Below, one piece after another: positions 1 through 11,245 of a DNA stretch of 64,000 bases. Every line of letters begins with the position of its first letter. Positions within the stretch are counted from its first letter, which is position 1. The stretch comes from Urophycis tenuis (Eukaryota; Chordata; Actinopteri; Gadiformes; Phycidae), in contig JAXIVH010000019.1 in NCBI GenBank assembly GCA_036785325.1, forward strand, positions 7,149,934 to 7,213,933. The letters are read 5' to 3'. The notes beneath the pieces were generated by a model. It was not told the origin of the DNA. It searched no databases and saw only the letters and a program-made list of their open reading frames with translations. The translations under genes and the position numbers were made by a program.

Positions 1-1533
1 ACAAGAACCTAGTCCGCAAATTCCCACAATTTCAACGCAATTTAACACACCACACCACACTATATGATCACAGTCTTTATATGCATAGCCATAAGCATGC
101 ATGTCAGACCAGCTGGCGACAGTTCGCGTTGGTTACGTTTGTTGCACACAATACACGTGCCTTTGTACGATTTCCGATCTGATATTACTGTGGTCTGCCC
201 CAAGTGGAGACCTTCACTATCATGCGATAAGGCCTCGTAATGATGCAGCAAGTCTGCACACAGGACACAGCAGGTCACATACACTTACGTTTGGTCTAAC
301 AGCAGGTCTATCAGCACCATTATACTTCCTGGTAGTATGCTACGGCAGCGGCGGACTGATATGTTATCGGCAGAAACTAGTCCCTCAAAATGCGATGATT
401 CATGCGATGGGAGGTCATACTACTCGCCATTTCTGCATCTGGAAATGAAACGATACTGGATGAATGTTTAAACTAACATAAAAAAGTTCTAGAACATAAA
501 CAACAGTTCTAGAATATGACCATGGGATAGACTACTTTACGTCCAGAGCGACTTTTAACGCGGATTGAAATCCTTATTGAAGCCTCCAGGGTCATGCCAT
601 AAAACATACGGAGGAATGAGATCGGCTGAGGTGCCCTGCCCCAACATTGCATGACACGCTTAGCTCAACTAGAATCGCCACCATCTTCAGAAAATTTGTT
701 GTCAATAGACCAAAAATAGTTGGAAAGCATACAGAAACTATAATTAGTTAGTGACAATCACATGATTAAAATAGACTTGGAGCAATGATTAACTGAGGAA
801 CTATGTTTTGTAGAGCTGTAGGTAGTTCGCTGCCTATATATATATATATCCAGCATATAATTCAAACCTAATATATTTGAACACGGAATCAGCCATTAAT
901 ACTTGCATGGTATAATCCTGAAGTTTGATGTATCACGGTAAGTAAATAATACATACAAAATATAACACTACGTCGCCGGAACATAACTTGCGTTACCAAG
1001 TGACGTTAGCAAATGACCACACCACTACGTTGCATCAACCTATTTATTTTAATTGCTGGAAACTTCCTTTAGGCTACGTGATGGCAACGTCACTCACGCT
1101 ACCAAGTCGCAACGCCAGCAAATGACACACCACTATGTCGCAGCAACGTTAGCAAAATGACCAAAGCCACTACATCGCCAGCAATGTGACTTAATGTCAA
1201 CTTGTTTGTTTACTTAATGTCAACTTCCTGTAGGCAACGTTGTGGCGATATTGCCCCAAAGTTGCCAGAAGGTAATGTTGCCCATGACCAAATGGCAACT
1301 CATAGGCAACGGTTTGCCGTCTGATCGTATGTTAGCTGGGGTGGATGATTTGAGAATGCTAGCTTAAGGGTCAGTCAGCGAGTGCCCTGTGTCCTGACCT
1401 TATGTCCCGGTTGGATGCAGCTTTCAAACCCATGTATTTGTCTCTGGTCATCCTCTGCCGCTAGCATGTCGTCCATTGACCCCCGGCTGTCTCCTGAAAC
1501 GTCTTTTGTTCCCCGTGTTTGTTCCCCCTCCAG
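1..1533 (+). other. Upstream intron sequence (partial)
   Basis: No exon is recognisable here. It contains a degenerate tandem repeat at about 965-1240 and ends in a pyrimidine-rich stretch (tttgttccccctccag) that forms the acceptor for the first exon. Open frames at 60-448 have no recognisable domain. Confidence 0.7.
965..1240. repeat. Degenerate tandem repeat in intron
   Basis: Diverged units share the words cactacgt, gcaacgt/ccaagt and gttagcaaatgacca. They recur at roughly 60-110 base spacing, for example 'gcaaatgaccacaccacta' near 1010 and 'gcaaatgacacaccacta' near 1118. It looks like an old minisatellite; no coding potential is seen. Confidence 0.5.
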
Positions 1534-1715
1534 AGATCGACCAGGGGAGCTGTGGGGATCCCGGGATCCCCGCCTACGGCAAGCGGAAGGCACAGCTTCC
1601 GCCACGGGGACAGGCTGTACTTTTGAGTGTCTGCCTGCGTTCGAGCTGGTGGGGAAGAGGAACATCACCTGTCAGAAGAATAACCAGTGGTCGGCCAAGA
1701 AGCCCAGCTGCGTTT
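1534..1715 (+). CDS. csmd2: csmd2-like exon 1 of window: Sushi (CCP) domain, probably Sushi 3, frame-disrupted
   Basis: This exon encodes one Sushi/CCP domain of a CUB-and-Sushi multiple-domain protein, a very large type I membrane protein of neural and epithelial tissue linked to complement regulation and synapse biology. The frame opens as EIDQGSCGDPGIPAYGKR and closes as LPAFELVGKRNITCQKNNQW...PSC, with the four Sushi cysteines and the Trp present. The two ends are in different frames. The middle (HSFRHGDRLYF, 1591-1623) is in a third frame and meets TGA at 1624. The exon is 182 nt, whereas the other complete Sushi units here are multiples of three (183 expected). About two bases appear to be missing near 1584-1592 and one T is extra at 1621-1624. 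These sit in short homopolymers, so assembly error is likely, but a true lesion is possible. Acceptor cag|AG, donor GT at 1716, phase 1 at both ends. Confidence 0.85.
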
Positions 1716-3304
1716 GTGAGTGAGCGCCGTCAGCTCCCGATTGGTGCTGGCGCCGGTCCCCACAGGGGTGCGGTCCATCATACCCTGAGCAAGCCTGTCT
1801 CAGAACAATAGGAAGGCGTATTAGCTCGTATTAGCTCATTAATGGCCACACCAGGCAAACACTGAGACAGAAGAGCGTGAGAATCAGCAGAGCATGCAGA
1901 TAAGGTTCAACTGTTGAGTTGTTTATGAGACGGGACAAGGTGCCTAACGAGCGCAGGCAGCAAGGTTGAGGGATGTGTGGGCGATGCGGCTGATACGTCC
2001 ACATAATGACCAGAACCATCTTTTATTTAGTTACCTTTAGCCAGCCGCTCTATGAGTCACCGCGGGATTAACAAAATGGTTGCGTTGTCGGGCCCACCAC
2101 CACATAATGAAGTTAGAATGAAGGAGTAGCAATGAAACATCGGACTTGAGAGCTTTATTCGCGACGCTTCATTGCCGTGTTATTTGTTCATTCAAATGTT
2201 TTGTTTTCAGGTGTTTTCTCTTCAAACCGTCCTCGTTAGGGTCCCTGGAACGCGACGCTCCGCGCTTGACTTACTTGTTTGAGCTGTTAGCCCCGTTAGC
2301 CAAAAACGTTACCAGCCATGACCAGCACCCCGGCAGTAAAACAAAACCATTAGCACACACACACAGAAAACCCGGACCGATAACCATACCCCAACATACC
2401 ACCAGTAGCACCAGCACCACCCAGTAACACCACGTCATCCTCCCACCTTCTGTTTGCAGACGCAATTGGGGGTGTACAAAAATAAGGATATATTTTTTTT
2501 GTTTTTTTTAAATAAAATACACGTTTGTGCCTCCCACCCCCCTCCAGGCTATAGCTGCTGACTTCACTCTTATTCCGTACTCCCCCCCCCCCCCCCCCTA
2601 CTCCGCTTACCCTCACCAGGCCCTGTGGTTCTGAGGAACCCCTCTGGTCAAAGAGAGAGGGAAAGGGCCCAATGGGCCTCCAGCCCCGGGCTACCGCTGG
2701 CCTCATTTACATGCTCTGCAGAACTGCTCAGATCGCATCTCTCTGTGTCTCCTTGACACCCGGAGCTTTAAAGTTGCTCCCTTTACCACTGCTGTTTAGG
2801 CTGTTTTTTTCTTTTTTTTCTTTTTTGCATTCTTTTTCTTATTTTCTCATTGCTCGTTGCTGATTCATTGCTATCTGGCAAGTGTAACGGAGTGTTGGAT
2901 GTTTGATGTAATATTTGTGTTATTATTTATAGAGATTGATTGGATGACGTGTGCTTGTTGTATTGATCAATTTTAGTTGTTCGTTGATTGATTGAATTAT
3001 TGTTCTATTGATCTCTTCATTATATCATTTGATTCATCTGTTTTCGAAATGTTTGTTTTCAGATACTACACTGCAGACCGATTCAACTATGAGCCACACG
3101 TGAAAACATAAAAAGAGTTCTGTAAATTGATCCATGAACGAGTTTCCTTCAATTTAGCACATTTCAGCGATGTTGCAACAGATAATGAGATTTGCCAATG
3201 TTTCGCTCACCTCAAACCTCTTTTAGTGCCACTTTTCATGTCCTCTCTCCATCTCTCTCTCTCTCCCTCCTCACCATCTATACGTCTTGTTTGGCTCCCT
3301 GCAG
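1716..3304 (+). other. Intron
   Basis: Noncoding. It holds a poly-C run at about 2580-2597 and poly-T stretches at about 2803-2827. The acceptor at 3302-3304 follows a CT-rich tract. Nothing else is recognised. Confidence 0.8.
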
Positions 3305-3495
3305 TCTCATGTTTCTTCAACTTTACCACGCCGTCGGGGGTGCTACTGTCGCCCAACTACCCCCAGGAGTACGGCAACAACATGCACTGTGTGTGGCTGA
3401 TCATCGCCAAGCCCGAGAGCCGGATCAATCTGGCCTTCAACGACCTCAGCATGGAGAAGCAGTTTGACTTCCTCTCCATCAAAGATGGCGGAAAG
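3305..3495 (+). CDS. csmd2: csmd2-like exon 2: N-terminal part of CUB 4
   Basis: Phase-1 start completes a Phe codon (FSCFFNFTTPSG). The CUB core follows: LLSPNYPQEYGNNMHCVW carries the SPNYP motif and the second cysteine of the single CUB disulfide, then INLAFNDLSMEKQFDFL and SIKDGGK. It ends in phase 0 at 3495 before gtagag. The next exon resumes with AESPILGTF, so the intron cuts the CUB just after the DG turn. 191 nt here plus 136 nt in the next exon make a 327-nt CUB, the commonest CUB length in this window. Confidence 0.93.
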
Positions 3496-3945
3496 GTAGA
3501 GGAGCCACATCGAACCACATTACACGTGGCCCCGCCACTTCACAGGGCTTATCTATCGGCTCGCCGGTCTGTCATTCTGGCTGACTGTGTTGTATTAATA
3601 GCCCCCCACCCACCCCACCCCCTTCCCCCGCCCCTTGTGTAATTATGTCAAGCGGCCCACAAGCCTATCTTGTGTGCCCCCCCCCCCCCCCCCCCTTGCC
3701 TGCCATTAGTGTCCTTCCATAACTGTCCGTCCATATTAGCTTCCTACCGTCCGTCTGTCAATTCCTTGTCCACTTGCCTGTTGCCTTTCTCTGTGTATCA
3801 ACTTAGCTTAGCTGTGCCCCTCGCATTGCAAAGCAGAGCTTTCATTTCCAACGCTAATTAGTTAGTTAATCATTCAGCATCAATCATCCACCGCCTCACT
3901 TGGGTGTGTCCTCTTGGTCTGTTATCCCCCCCCCGCCCCCCCAAG
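3496..3945 (+). other. Intron
   Basis: 450 bases. Poly-C runs lie at about 3677-3695, and two near the 3' end (3926-3934 and 3936-3942) directly abut the aag acceptor. No other feature is seen. Confidence 0.8.
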
Positions 3946-4081
3946 GCCGAGTCTCCGATCCTGGGCACCTTCTCTGGGGACGTTCTGCCCCCGCCCATCA
4001 CCACCAGCGCCCACGTGGCCCGGTTGGAGTTCCTGACCGACCACACCTACACTGACCGAGGCTTCAACATCACGTTCACAA
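3946..4081 (+). CDS. csmd2: csmd2-like exon 3: C-terminal part of CUB 4
   Basis: Phase 0 start: AESPILGTFSGDVLPPPITT, then HVARLEFLTDHT and the CUB-terminal strand RGFNITFT. The acidic residue in FLTDH sits where Ca-binding CUBs carry an Asp. There are no cysteines, so this CUB lacks the second disulfide. It ends in phase 1 (ACA A|gtatgt), and the split Thr codon is completed in the next exon. The acceptor is aag preceded almost wholly by C. Confidence 0.92.
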
Positions 4082-4350
4082 GTATGTGGGCTGTACCCCG
4101 GGGGGAGTGAGGGGGGGTTAGAGTGGCAGTGGCTGTACCCTTTCTCATATCACAAAAAACTCAAACTCAAAGTCAAGTCTGGTTTTTATGCAGAGCAGCT
4201 GTATCAAAGTTAAAGTATCAAAGGGTTTAACAAGGAGGGGAGTCCTTTGGGATGGAACACATTGATGGGATCCCTCCCTTCTTCCTTCCAGGAAGGGGTG
4301 GAGTGTTGCTGTTCTTTGTTAGTGGGCCTTGGTTTCTCCGTGCATTGTGT

Positions 4351-4496
4351 GTGGTTGTGAGTGTGTGTGTGTGTGTGTGTATTCATTGTGCTTGTGTATG
4401 TGACATTGAGCATTTGTTTCGCCTGCATATTCTGTATGGTGTGTATTGCTGTGGATGTGTCTGTGTGTATTTGACTGGGTGTGCTGTGTTCTGTCT

Positions 4497-4535
<39 letters not shown>

Positions 4536-4629
4536 TGTGTTCAAATGTGTGCCAAGTCTGATGTGTTTGTGTAAGTAATGGACCTCATGAATCATCAGTC
4601 GTACCTACCTGCCTGTCTTCCCTGCGGCA

Positions 4630-4665
<36 letters not shown>

Positions 4666-4677
4666 CACACACTCACA
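4351..4677. repeat. GT microsatellites followed by CA microsatellite
   Basis: GT repeats at 4361-4380 and about 4499-4540 are followed by CA repeats at 4629-4677. The two tracts are mutually complementary and could pair as a long hairpin. Confidence 0.85.
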
Positions 4678-5671
4678 TAAATGCTCACACACACAGAAGC
4701 GTTTCCACCCAACTGCCAACGGTGCATCGTGCGCACATCCATGCAGAAATGACAAAAGCTTCCTGTCTGCCGTTTGTCTAAACGGGTTTGACGTCTAAAT
4801 AACGGCAAAAAAAAACCAAAACAACAACTTGCAAACAAAGACGGCTAAATCCCTGCCTGACAAGAGACACAGTGCCACCGCTCATTATGGTCTATTCTGG
4901 ATCCTCCCGTCCGAGTTCTGGGGGATTTCAGGGGGTTTAGGAGTAATCAGTGCAGCGCATGCGGGCCGCGCCTCGATAAACACCATTTCACGGCCGCGCT
5001 GCGCGGTCGCCGTGGCGGCGGGATGAATGCGCGGATTCATGGGTTCATAACGATGCAACGGCCGCTGTTTCCCTTGTTCCCCGGAGGAAATTACTTTTTT
5101 CCTTGAGAAAAGGCGACTCCTGCCAAGGCAGCAACGTTCATTTGTCAACGATTTCAGATGGATATTTTTCATCAGAGCATCTTTTGTGTGCACACATCTG
5201 TTTAATCACACATCTGGAGTTCCCCCTCTGCCTTATAGTGCAAAGATATTTATATATGCGTTATTAGAGCCTTGCAGTTCCTAAGAAGAGGTGGGAGGAA
5301 TTCATACGTTTATCTTGAAAGTTATGTCAGCGTTAACAATCAACTGTTGAAGCGCATGCATGTTCCTGTCTATATAATAATGTATACATAAAGAAAGGCC
5401 CAACTCGGGTGTTTCAGAAATGCTGCAGCAGCGTGACGAAGCCACTGCCTCCGATGAGGTATTCATTTGCGAGCGCAGACTGACGTATAAATTAAAAGGA
5501 AAAAACAAAAAACAAAGACAGTGACGGTGATGACTCGGCAGTGGGGGGGGGGGAGTGGGGTGAACAGCCACCGGCGGTTAATTGAAGACAACGGGCGGTT
5601 TCAGACACAACAATGTCATCTCACTGCGGAGCCATTGTTTTGGGATCACATATGCGCGTGCGTGACACTGT

Positions 5672-5972
5672 CCATTAATGTGTGTGTGTATCCTCGTATA
5701 TGTGTGTCCCTGTGTGTGTCGTGTGTGTGTCCGCGCGTGTGTGTCGCGTGTGTGTCCGCGTGTATGTGTGTCCGTGTGTGTGTGTGTGTGTGTGTGTCGA
5801 TGTGGGGGCGGACCCGTTCCATCATTCATGTTAATTGAGGACACGTCGAAACTGCGTTGAGGGGACTTTGGGCACGTTAATAAATAAGATGACCGTGATG
5901 GATGGGCCGCGCCGCACACTCTGTTGGGCTCCGGCGGATACAGAGGGGAGGGGGATTCATCAATAACCCCCC

Positions 5973-6011
<39 letters not shown>

Positions 6012-6014
6012 AGG
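5672..6014. repeat. GT-rich tract and downstream CA tract
   Basis: An interrupted GT repeat with CGCG and CCGCG insertions (about 5672-5800) is followed about 175 bases later by a poly-C plus CA repeat (5968-6014). Confidence 0.85.
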
Positions 6015-6804
6015 TGATGTATGTGTTTACATGGCCCGATCAAGGTGCTGCGTCTGGGTGTAAGTGGAGTGGTCAGGCCCTTAACTAATTCCGTGGTTAA
6101 AAAAGTTTCATCCGCACACTTTGGTAGTTTTGGTACTTAATCAGTGCATCGTTCCAGATGTGTCATCTGGCATCTGTTTATTTACATATTCATTTATCTA
6201 TCTATATATATACTGTATATAGGACTTCACTTTAAAAAAAAAAAACCCAGCAGTATAAGTCAATGGGGCTCACTTGGTTCAAATCTTTAAAAAAAAATAA
6301 TAATTTCAATTTCAAATAATTTCACTATTGTTGGCAGTTGGCAACGTAGGGGGGGAAATAAATTTGGATGATCATTATTTCAAAATCTCCATAGCAACTG
6401 TGAGCCGACTGCGGGTAACGGGTGAGCCGAAGTAATGAATCATTAGGCGAATGCCTGGTAATTGGTTATGTTTTTCGGCCCGAGAACATACTGATCCTCT
6501 CCCTCTTCCCTCGGATCTCTCCTGCTCCCTTCTCGCCTCCGCACTACTCCTCCCCCGTTCTGTTTATCCTCGTCTTTTTTATTTCTCCCATCCGTTCCTC
6601 ATCTTCTCTCTCCTCATAAATCTATCCCCTCTGCTCTCCTCTCCTCTTTTCTGCTCCCCTTTTTTTTATCTTGTATTCTCCTTTGCATCTAATCGCATCT
6701 CTTCGCCTCCATTGTCTTTACCCCTCCCCTCTCCTCTTCCTGCTCGTCGTTTACTTTGTTCTCTTCTGGTCCGCCCCCCCCCCCCCCCGCCCCTCTGTTC
6801 AAAG

Positions 6805-6999
6805 CCTTCCGCCACAACGAGTGTCCCGACCCCGGGGTCCCCGTCAATGGCAAGCGCTTCGGGGAGAACCTCCAGCTGGGCAGCTCCATCTCCTTCCTGT
6901 GCGAGGAGGGCTTCGTCAAGACCCACGGCTCACAGACCGTCTCCTGCATCCTAAAGGACGGCAATGTGGTGTGGGACAACGCTGTGCCCCGCTGCGAAG
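6805..6999 (+). CDS. csmd2: csmd2-like exon 4: Sushi 4
   Basis: Complete Sushi domain in one phase 1-1 exon of 195 nt. It begins TFRHNECPDPGVPVNGKRFG and continues LQLGSSISFLCEEGF, TVSCILKDG, VVWDNAVPRC. The four cysteines and the Trp between Cys3 and Cys4 are intact. The acceptor aaag follows a 15-C run at 6774-6788; the donor is gtgggt. A T|FRHNEC junction with the previous exon matches the family. Confidence 0.95.
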
Positions 7000-7275
7000 G
7001 TGGGTACCGGACGCGTGTTGCCATTCGGTGGGCGATGGGGTGCAGGCGTCGGTAGCCGCCCGCGAGACCCTCCGGATGTGACGAGTTTGCAGCGTACGCT
7101 TTCGCGGTGAATGTTAGTCTGACCCATCGGTCCCAGCTGGGGCGGGATGTCCCTATTTTGGCTGGCTTGGCTGTGAATCCTGGTGAAGGTAAAGCAAGAA
7201 CATATTCTCCTCTGAGGAAAGCCCAAGGCGTCAAGGCATTGATCAAGGATGCCTTCAGGTTGGCTGTGGACATGA

Positions 7276-7305
7276 GGAATCAAACCTGATATCAGGTTTG
7301 ATTCC
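7276..7305. repeat. Perfect 30-bp palindrome
   Basis: Left arm GGAATCAAACCTGAT (7276-7290) is followed with no spacer by its exact reverse complement ATCAGGTTTGATTCC (7291-7305). Function unknown; it lies in an intron. Confidence 0.95.
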
Positions 7306-8986
7306 CCCCCCCCCCGCCGGCCCTCCCAAGCAAGTTGACAAAATGACAAGAGAAAATTGGCGAGGCCGAAACGAGATGCAGCATGTGCAAAGCCCAAATC
7401 ACGTAGGCCATATGTAAAGTGAAAAATCACGTAGACAATGGCGTGAAGCCACGACGTGTGCAGCCAGTGTTCCACGCATGCCACCCAAAGTACTCCCCGC
7501 TCTCCAGCCAGCAGCCTTATTTCCTTGACTTCAATGAGGGTACGGCGATGGGGGCTTTGACCCGACTGCAGTGCTGCTGCAGTTCTCCTCTTTCCTTAAG
7601 AGCCGGACAGATTTTAAGGGCAGCGATCGTTGAGCCGCGTATCAAAGGCACTTACGAGGAAAGTTGAACAGCGGTGGCGGGCGGGCTGGCTAGCTTTTTG
7701 TTCCGTTAAAGTGCTTCAATCAGAAAACATGCTGAGCTCACAAGCGGGATGCTGCATCATCCATATACCTGGCTCTCACCCGCTCCGCGCAAATTCAATA
7801 AACCCTCTTCCGGAACTGCCGAGAAGAACAATATAGCCGGGGAAACACTTGGGGGGTGGGGGGTATTACAGTAGCTAGACGGTAAAGGTGGGGCGCGCTA
7901 CACTTTCGAGTCGCTAGCTCTCTTCCTTAAAGGATTCCTTGACGCCGTTCCATTCATTTTTTGGCCCAAAAACTGAAGTGGGCGGTGCAGCAAAAAGGGC
8001 ACTATTAAAACACATGTGGAGCTACTCCCCGGTGAAGTGTCTGCCTCTTTCATATCCCCCTGTGTGAAAGCGTGGCGGCCGATAACGTGCTTGTTTTTTT
8101 TTTTTTTTTTTTTGCTGTTTGGGTCCATCCATCACACCCCTGGAGGTTTCAGCGTGCCATCGCTTCATGGCCGGCCTTCGCTACGCTGAGTCGGCTGATT
8201 AAATTGTTGTGCGCTGAGAGTAAGGAAAGCGACGGCGCCGGCAGTGGCAGCGGCCTCACTGAGCCCACCCCCACCCCCCCCCCCCCCCACCCCACCCACC
8301 AGCTCACGCTTCTCACTGTCGCTCCTCCGTGGACGGTCGGCTCAGACGTAGACAGAGAAACACCGGCTGGGGCCGCGTGTGAATGAGGCTGATGGAAGGA
8401 GACAGGAGGGAGAAAGAAGTAGAGACGAGAAGAGGGGGATCTCAGTGGGGGGGAAAACAAAAACAAAACATGTGGAGGTTGAAGTAGTTTAAAGAGGAGA
8501 GGACTAAATGAGGTTCTTATGAAATGAAAAAAAAATGGGGGGGGGGGGGGGGTCGTTCATTGTTGCATTCATGGGTTTGAGAAGGATCGATACAAGGTTG
8601 TAAACAGAGAGTAGTGCCACCCCTTTTTTTGCCTTTAGATTTATATTTATTGATATTTCTATTTTTATTGTCGATTTTGCTCTGTGTAATAGTAACTTCA
8701 AAAAATAAATACGGAAAAAGTCAAGGGAAAAGAGATGGGAATGCATACTAAACAATGTGTGTGTGTGTGTGTGGTTTGAGTGTGAGTGTGTGTGCTGTGG
8801 GGGGGTTAACTTCCAGATGAGTATCTGTTTTTTTAAGAGGCTATTTTGCTGTGGATCAAGGCTTCTTCTTGCCTCCTCTGATGAGCATTTCTGTGGCGGA
8901 ACGGTTTGATGACAGATAAAACACTTGAAGAAACACTTTCAGAAACGCTTGACTCCCACGGCTTGGACTTGGAAATGCATTACAAA

Positions 8987-9012
8987 CACACACACGCACG
9001 CACACACACACA

Positions 9013-9105
<93 letters not shown>

Positions 9106-9175
9106 ACACACACACACACACACAAAACACACACATACACACACACACACACACACAAAACCACACACACACACA
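8987..9175. repeat. Compound CA / ACGC microsatellite
   Basis: CA repeats flank a near-uninterrupted (ACGC)n block at about 9011-9064. The CA part runs to about 9175 with AAAAC and TAC interruptions. It generates spurious Cys-Val or His-Thr open frames on both strands. Confidence 0.95.
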
Positions 9176-9658
9176 TGCAGGGCTCACTTGGATATTCCTT
9201 CCCGAGACAGTTAACCTTGAAGCAGTCCGTCACCAATTTACATTAGCTGCCCCCACCCCCGCTGTCAGGGACAGCAGAGCTACACTGATTCCAGCATAAC
9301 AGCTGGAACGGACATGCATAATTCAATCTTCACATGTTCTTACTTCAATTTTCTCTTGTCTGGCTCTTTTTCTTCCGGTCCTCCTTGTCTTTGTCTTCCT
9401 CCATTTGTTCGTCACATAATTGATCACACACTTTTCCCCTGTACTCCTTTCTTTTTATCCATCTCTCCCCCATGTTCTGCCATTCTTTCCTCCCTCATCT
9501 CTCTCTTGTTCTCTCTCTCTCTCTCACTCTTTTGTATCCTTATCCATCACATCCATCCCTATGCTTATCACCCTTTATCCCACTTCCCCTCTCTCTCTCT
9601 CACTCTCTCTCGCTCTCGCTCTCTCGCTCTGTGTGTGCTTATCTCTCTCCCACCCCAG

Positions 9659-9797
9659 CTCCGTGTGGTGGGGATCTGAAGGCACCCAGTGGGATCATCC
9701 TGTCCCCTGGATGGCCTGAGCTTTACAAGGAGGCCCTTAACTGTGAGTGGATCATCGAGGCCCCGCCCGGCTACCCAATCAAGATCATCTTTGACAA
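9659..9797 (+). CDS. csmd2: csmd2-like exon 5: N-terminal part of CUB 5
   Basis: Phase-1 start: APCGGDLKAPSGIILSPGW, then LNCEWIIEAPPGYPIKIIF. CGG and CEW give the sole CUB disulfide pair. It ends in phase 2 (GAC AA|gtgagt), splitting the Lys of FDK|FRTE. At 139 nt it has exactly the length and phase of the CUB 9 first exon (34058-34196). The acceptor caccccag follows a CT-rich tract. Confidence 0.95.
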
Positions 9798-9836
9798 GTG
9801 AGTCTCCTGTAGTTAGCACACACCCACACTGAAAAA

Positions 9837-9839
9837 CAT

Positions 9840-9883
<44 letters not shown>

Positions 9884-9912
9884 ATACACAGAAACACATG
9901 TACAAGGGCATG

Positions 9913-9944
<32 letters not shown>

Positions 9945-9961
9945 CACATGTACAAGGGCAT

Positions 9962-10016
<55 letters not shown>
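9837..10016. repeat. CA microsatellite with duplicated non-CA insert
   Basis: Three CA blocks are separated by two copies of a short unit reading gaaacacatgtacaagggca (about 9891 and 9942). This suggests slippage or unequal exchange duplicated a whole CA-plus-spacer unit. Confidence 0.9.
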
Positions 10017-10017
<1 letters not shown>

Positions 10018-10391
10018 GCACAGGCATACGTGCGTGCACACAAGACAAGAAAAACACCTCGCCTTGTATCCTGACACCTTTACCGCTAGGAATCGCATCA
10101 TCTATTTCTTTATATCCCTCTGTCATGTTTCTTTTACCCTTTCATCCCTCTCTTTTTGCACTTTTTTTTAATTCCCTGTACGTTCTCTAATGTGGCAGAT
10201 CAGCACGTCTCCATATACAAAAATACACCCCCCACAGTTGAACCTCATGGTTTATGTATCAAGTGGTGCCCATAATTATTTGATTAAATCATTTTATTGC
10301 ACCCGCAACCTCCTCCTTCCCTCCTTTCACAAGCTCACACACACACACACACACACACACAAGAGAAAAAGCCCAAAGAGAATGAGTAAGA

Positions 10392-10529
<138 letters not shown>

Positions 10530-10933
10530 CAGGATCAAACGTGTGCACGTTAACATTTGACCAAAGCACTTCTTCGCGTACCCGTCTCATTACCGCCTGT
10601 GATAGATGGCGTGCCAGGGCCAAATGAAAACAAAATAAATGTTTGGGGGTCTCTTTGATATCGTCTGCGACATCAGTAGAGCCTGGCGCCGCGGCTTCCA
10701 TTTAGACGACCTGACGCTGGTGCACCTCTGAAAGACATATTATCCACTGCTTTGATGATGAAATGGGACATGCACACAGAGAACATGGCACAGATACAGC
10801 CACACAACACAACACGCATGCACACACACACACACACACGAAAAAGACCAAAGGACACTTCAGAAGCCTGGGGTACTCATCATGAATGCAAATGGAGACT
10901 AGTAGGATTGAGACACATGCACAGACAGACACA

Positions 10934-10968
<35 letters not shown>

Positions 10969-11057
10969 TCACTCACCGTCTCTGAGCTCCGATGTCACCC
11001 TATGTCTCTCTCCTCTGCTTCGTCCGTCCCCCCCCCCCCCCCCCCCCCCCTTCCCAG

Positions 11058-11245
11058 GTTCCGCACGGAGGTGAACTATGACGTCCTGGAGGTGCGGGAC
11101 GGACGCTTCCCTTCCTCGCCGCTGATCGGCAGCTACCAGGGCACCCAGGTGCCCCAGTTCCTCATCAGCACCTCCAATCACATCTACATGCTCTTCTCCA
11201 CCGACAAGAGCCACTCCGACATCGGCTTCCGCATTCGCTATGAGA
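11058..11245 (+). CDS. csmd2: csmd2-like exon 6: C-terminal part of CUB 5
   Basis: One base completes the split Lys, then FRTEVNYDVLEVRDGRF, VPQFLISTSNHIYMLFSTDK and SDIGFRIRYE. The Glu, Asp (NYD) and Asp (STDK) positions fit the acidic set of Ca-binding CUBs. No cysteine is present. It ends in phase 1 (GAG A|gtatgt). 188 nt, the same as the CUB 9 second exon. The acceptor ttcccag lies directly behind a 23-C run. Confidence 0.95.

Larger units (their letters stand above)
4082..6804 (+). other. Intron
   Basis: 2.7 kb. It contains a GT-rich block (about 4351-4573), a CA block (4629-4677), another GT block (about 5672-5800) and a CA block (5975-6014). The 3' end is a long CT/C-rich stretch. No second gene is seen. 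Confidence 0.8.
7000..9658 (+). other. Intron
   Basis: 2.7 kb. It holds a perfect 30-base palindrome (7276-7305), poly-T (8094-8113), poly-C (8275-8288), poly-G (8536-8553) and a large ACGC/CA satellite (8987-9175). It ends in a CT-rich tract. Confidence 0.8.

Noticed and set aside
1534..1715. Sushi 3 exon as evidence that the gene is a pseudogene
   Set aside because: The remaining 31 exons keep frame, splice sites and cysteines, so a single local fault is more likely error or a recent lesion.
4829..5193. GC-richer patch near 4960-5030 as a CpG island or promoter
   Set aside because: Short (about 70 bases) and without an associated exon or core promoter elements; not enough support.
9011..9175. 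CRISPR-like array
   Set aside because: Repeat units are 2-4 bases with no spacers, and the genome is vertebrate.
8856..9299. Long Cys-Val or His-Thr open frames on both strands
   Set aside because: They are translations of CA/GT and ACGC microsatellites; the same holds for frames at 4200-4840, 9568-10200, 17143-17820 and 54362-54884.
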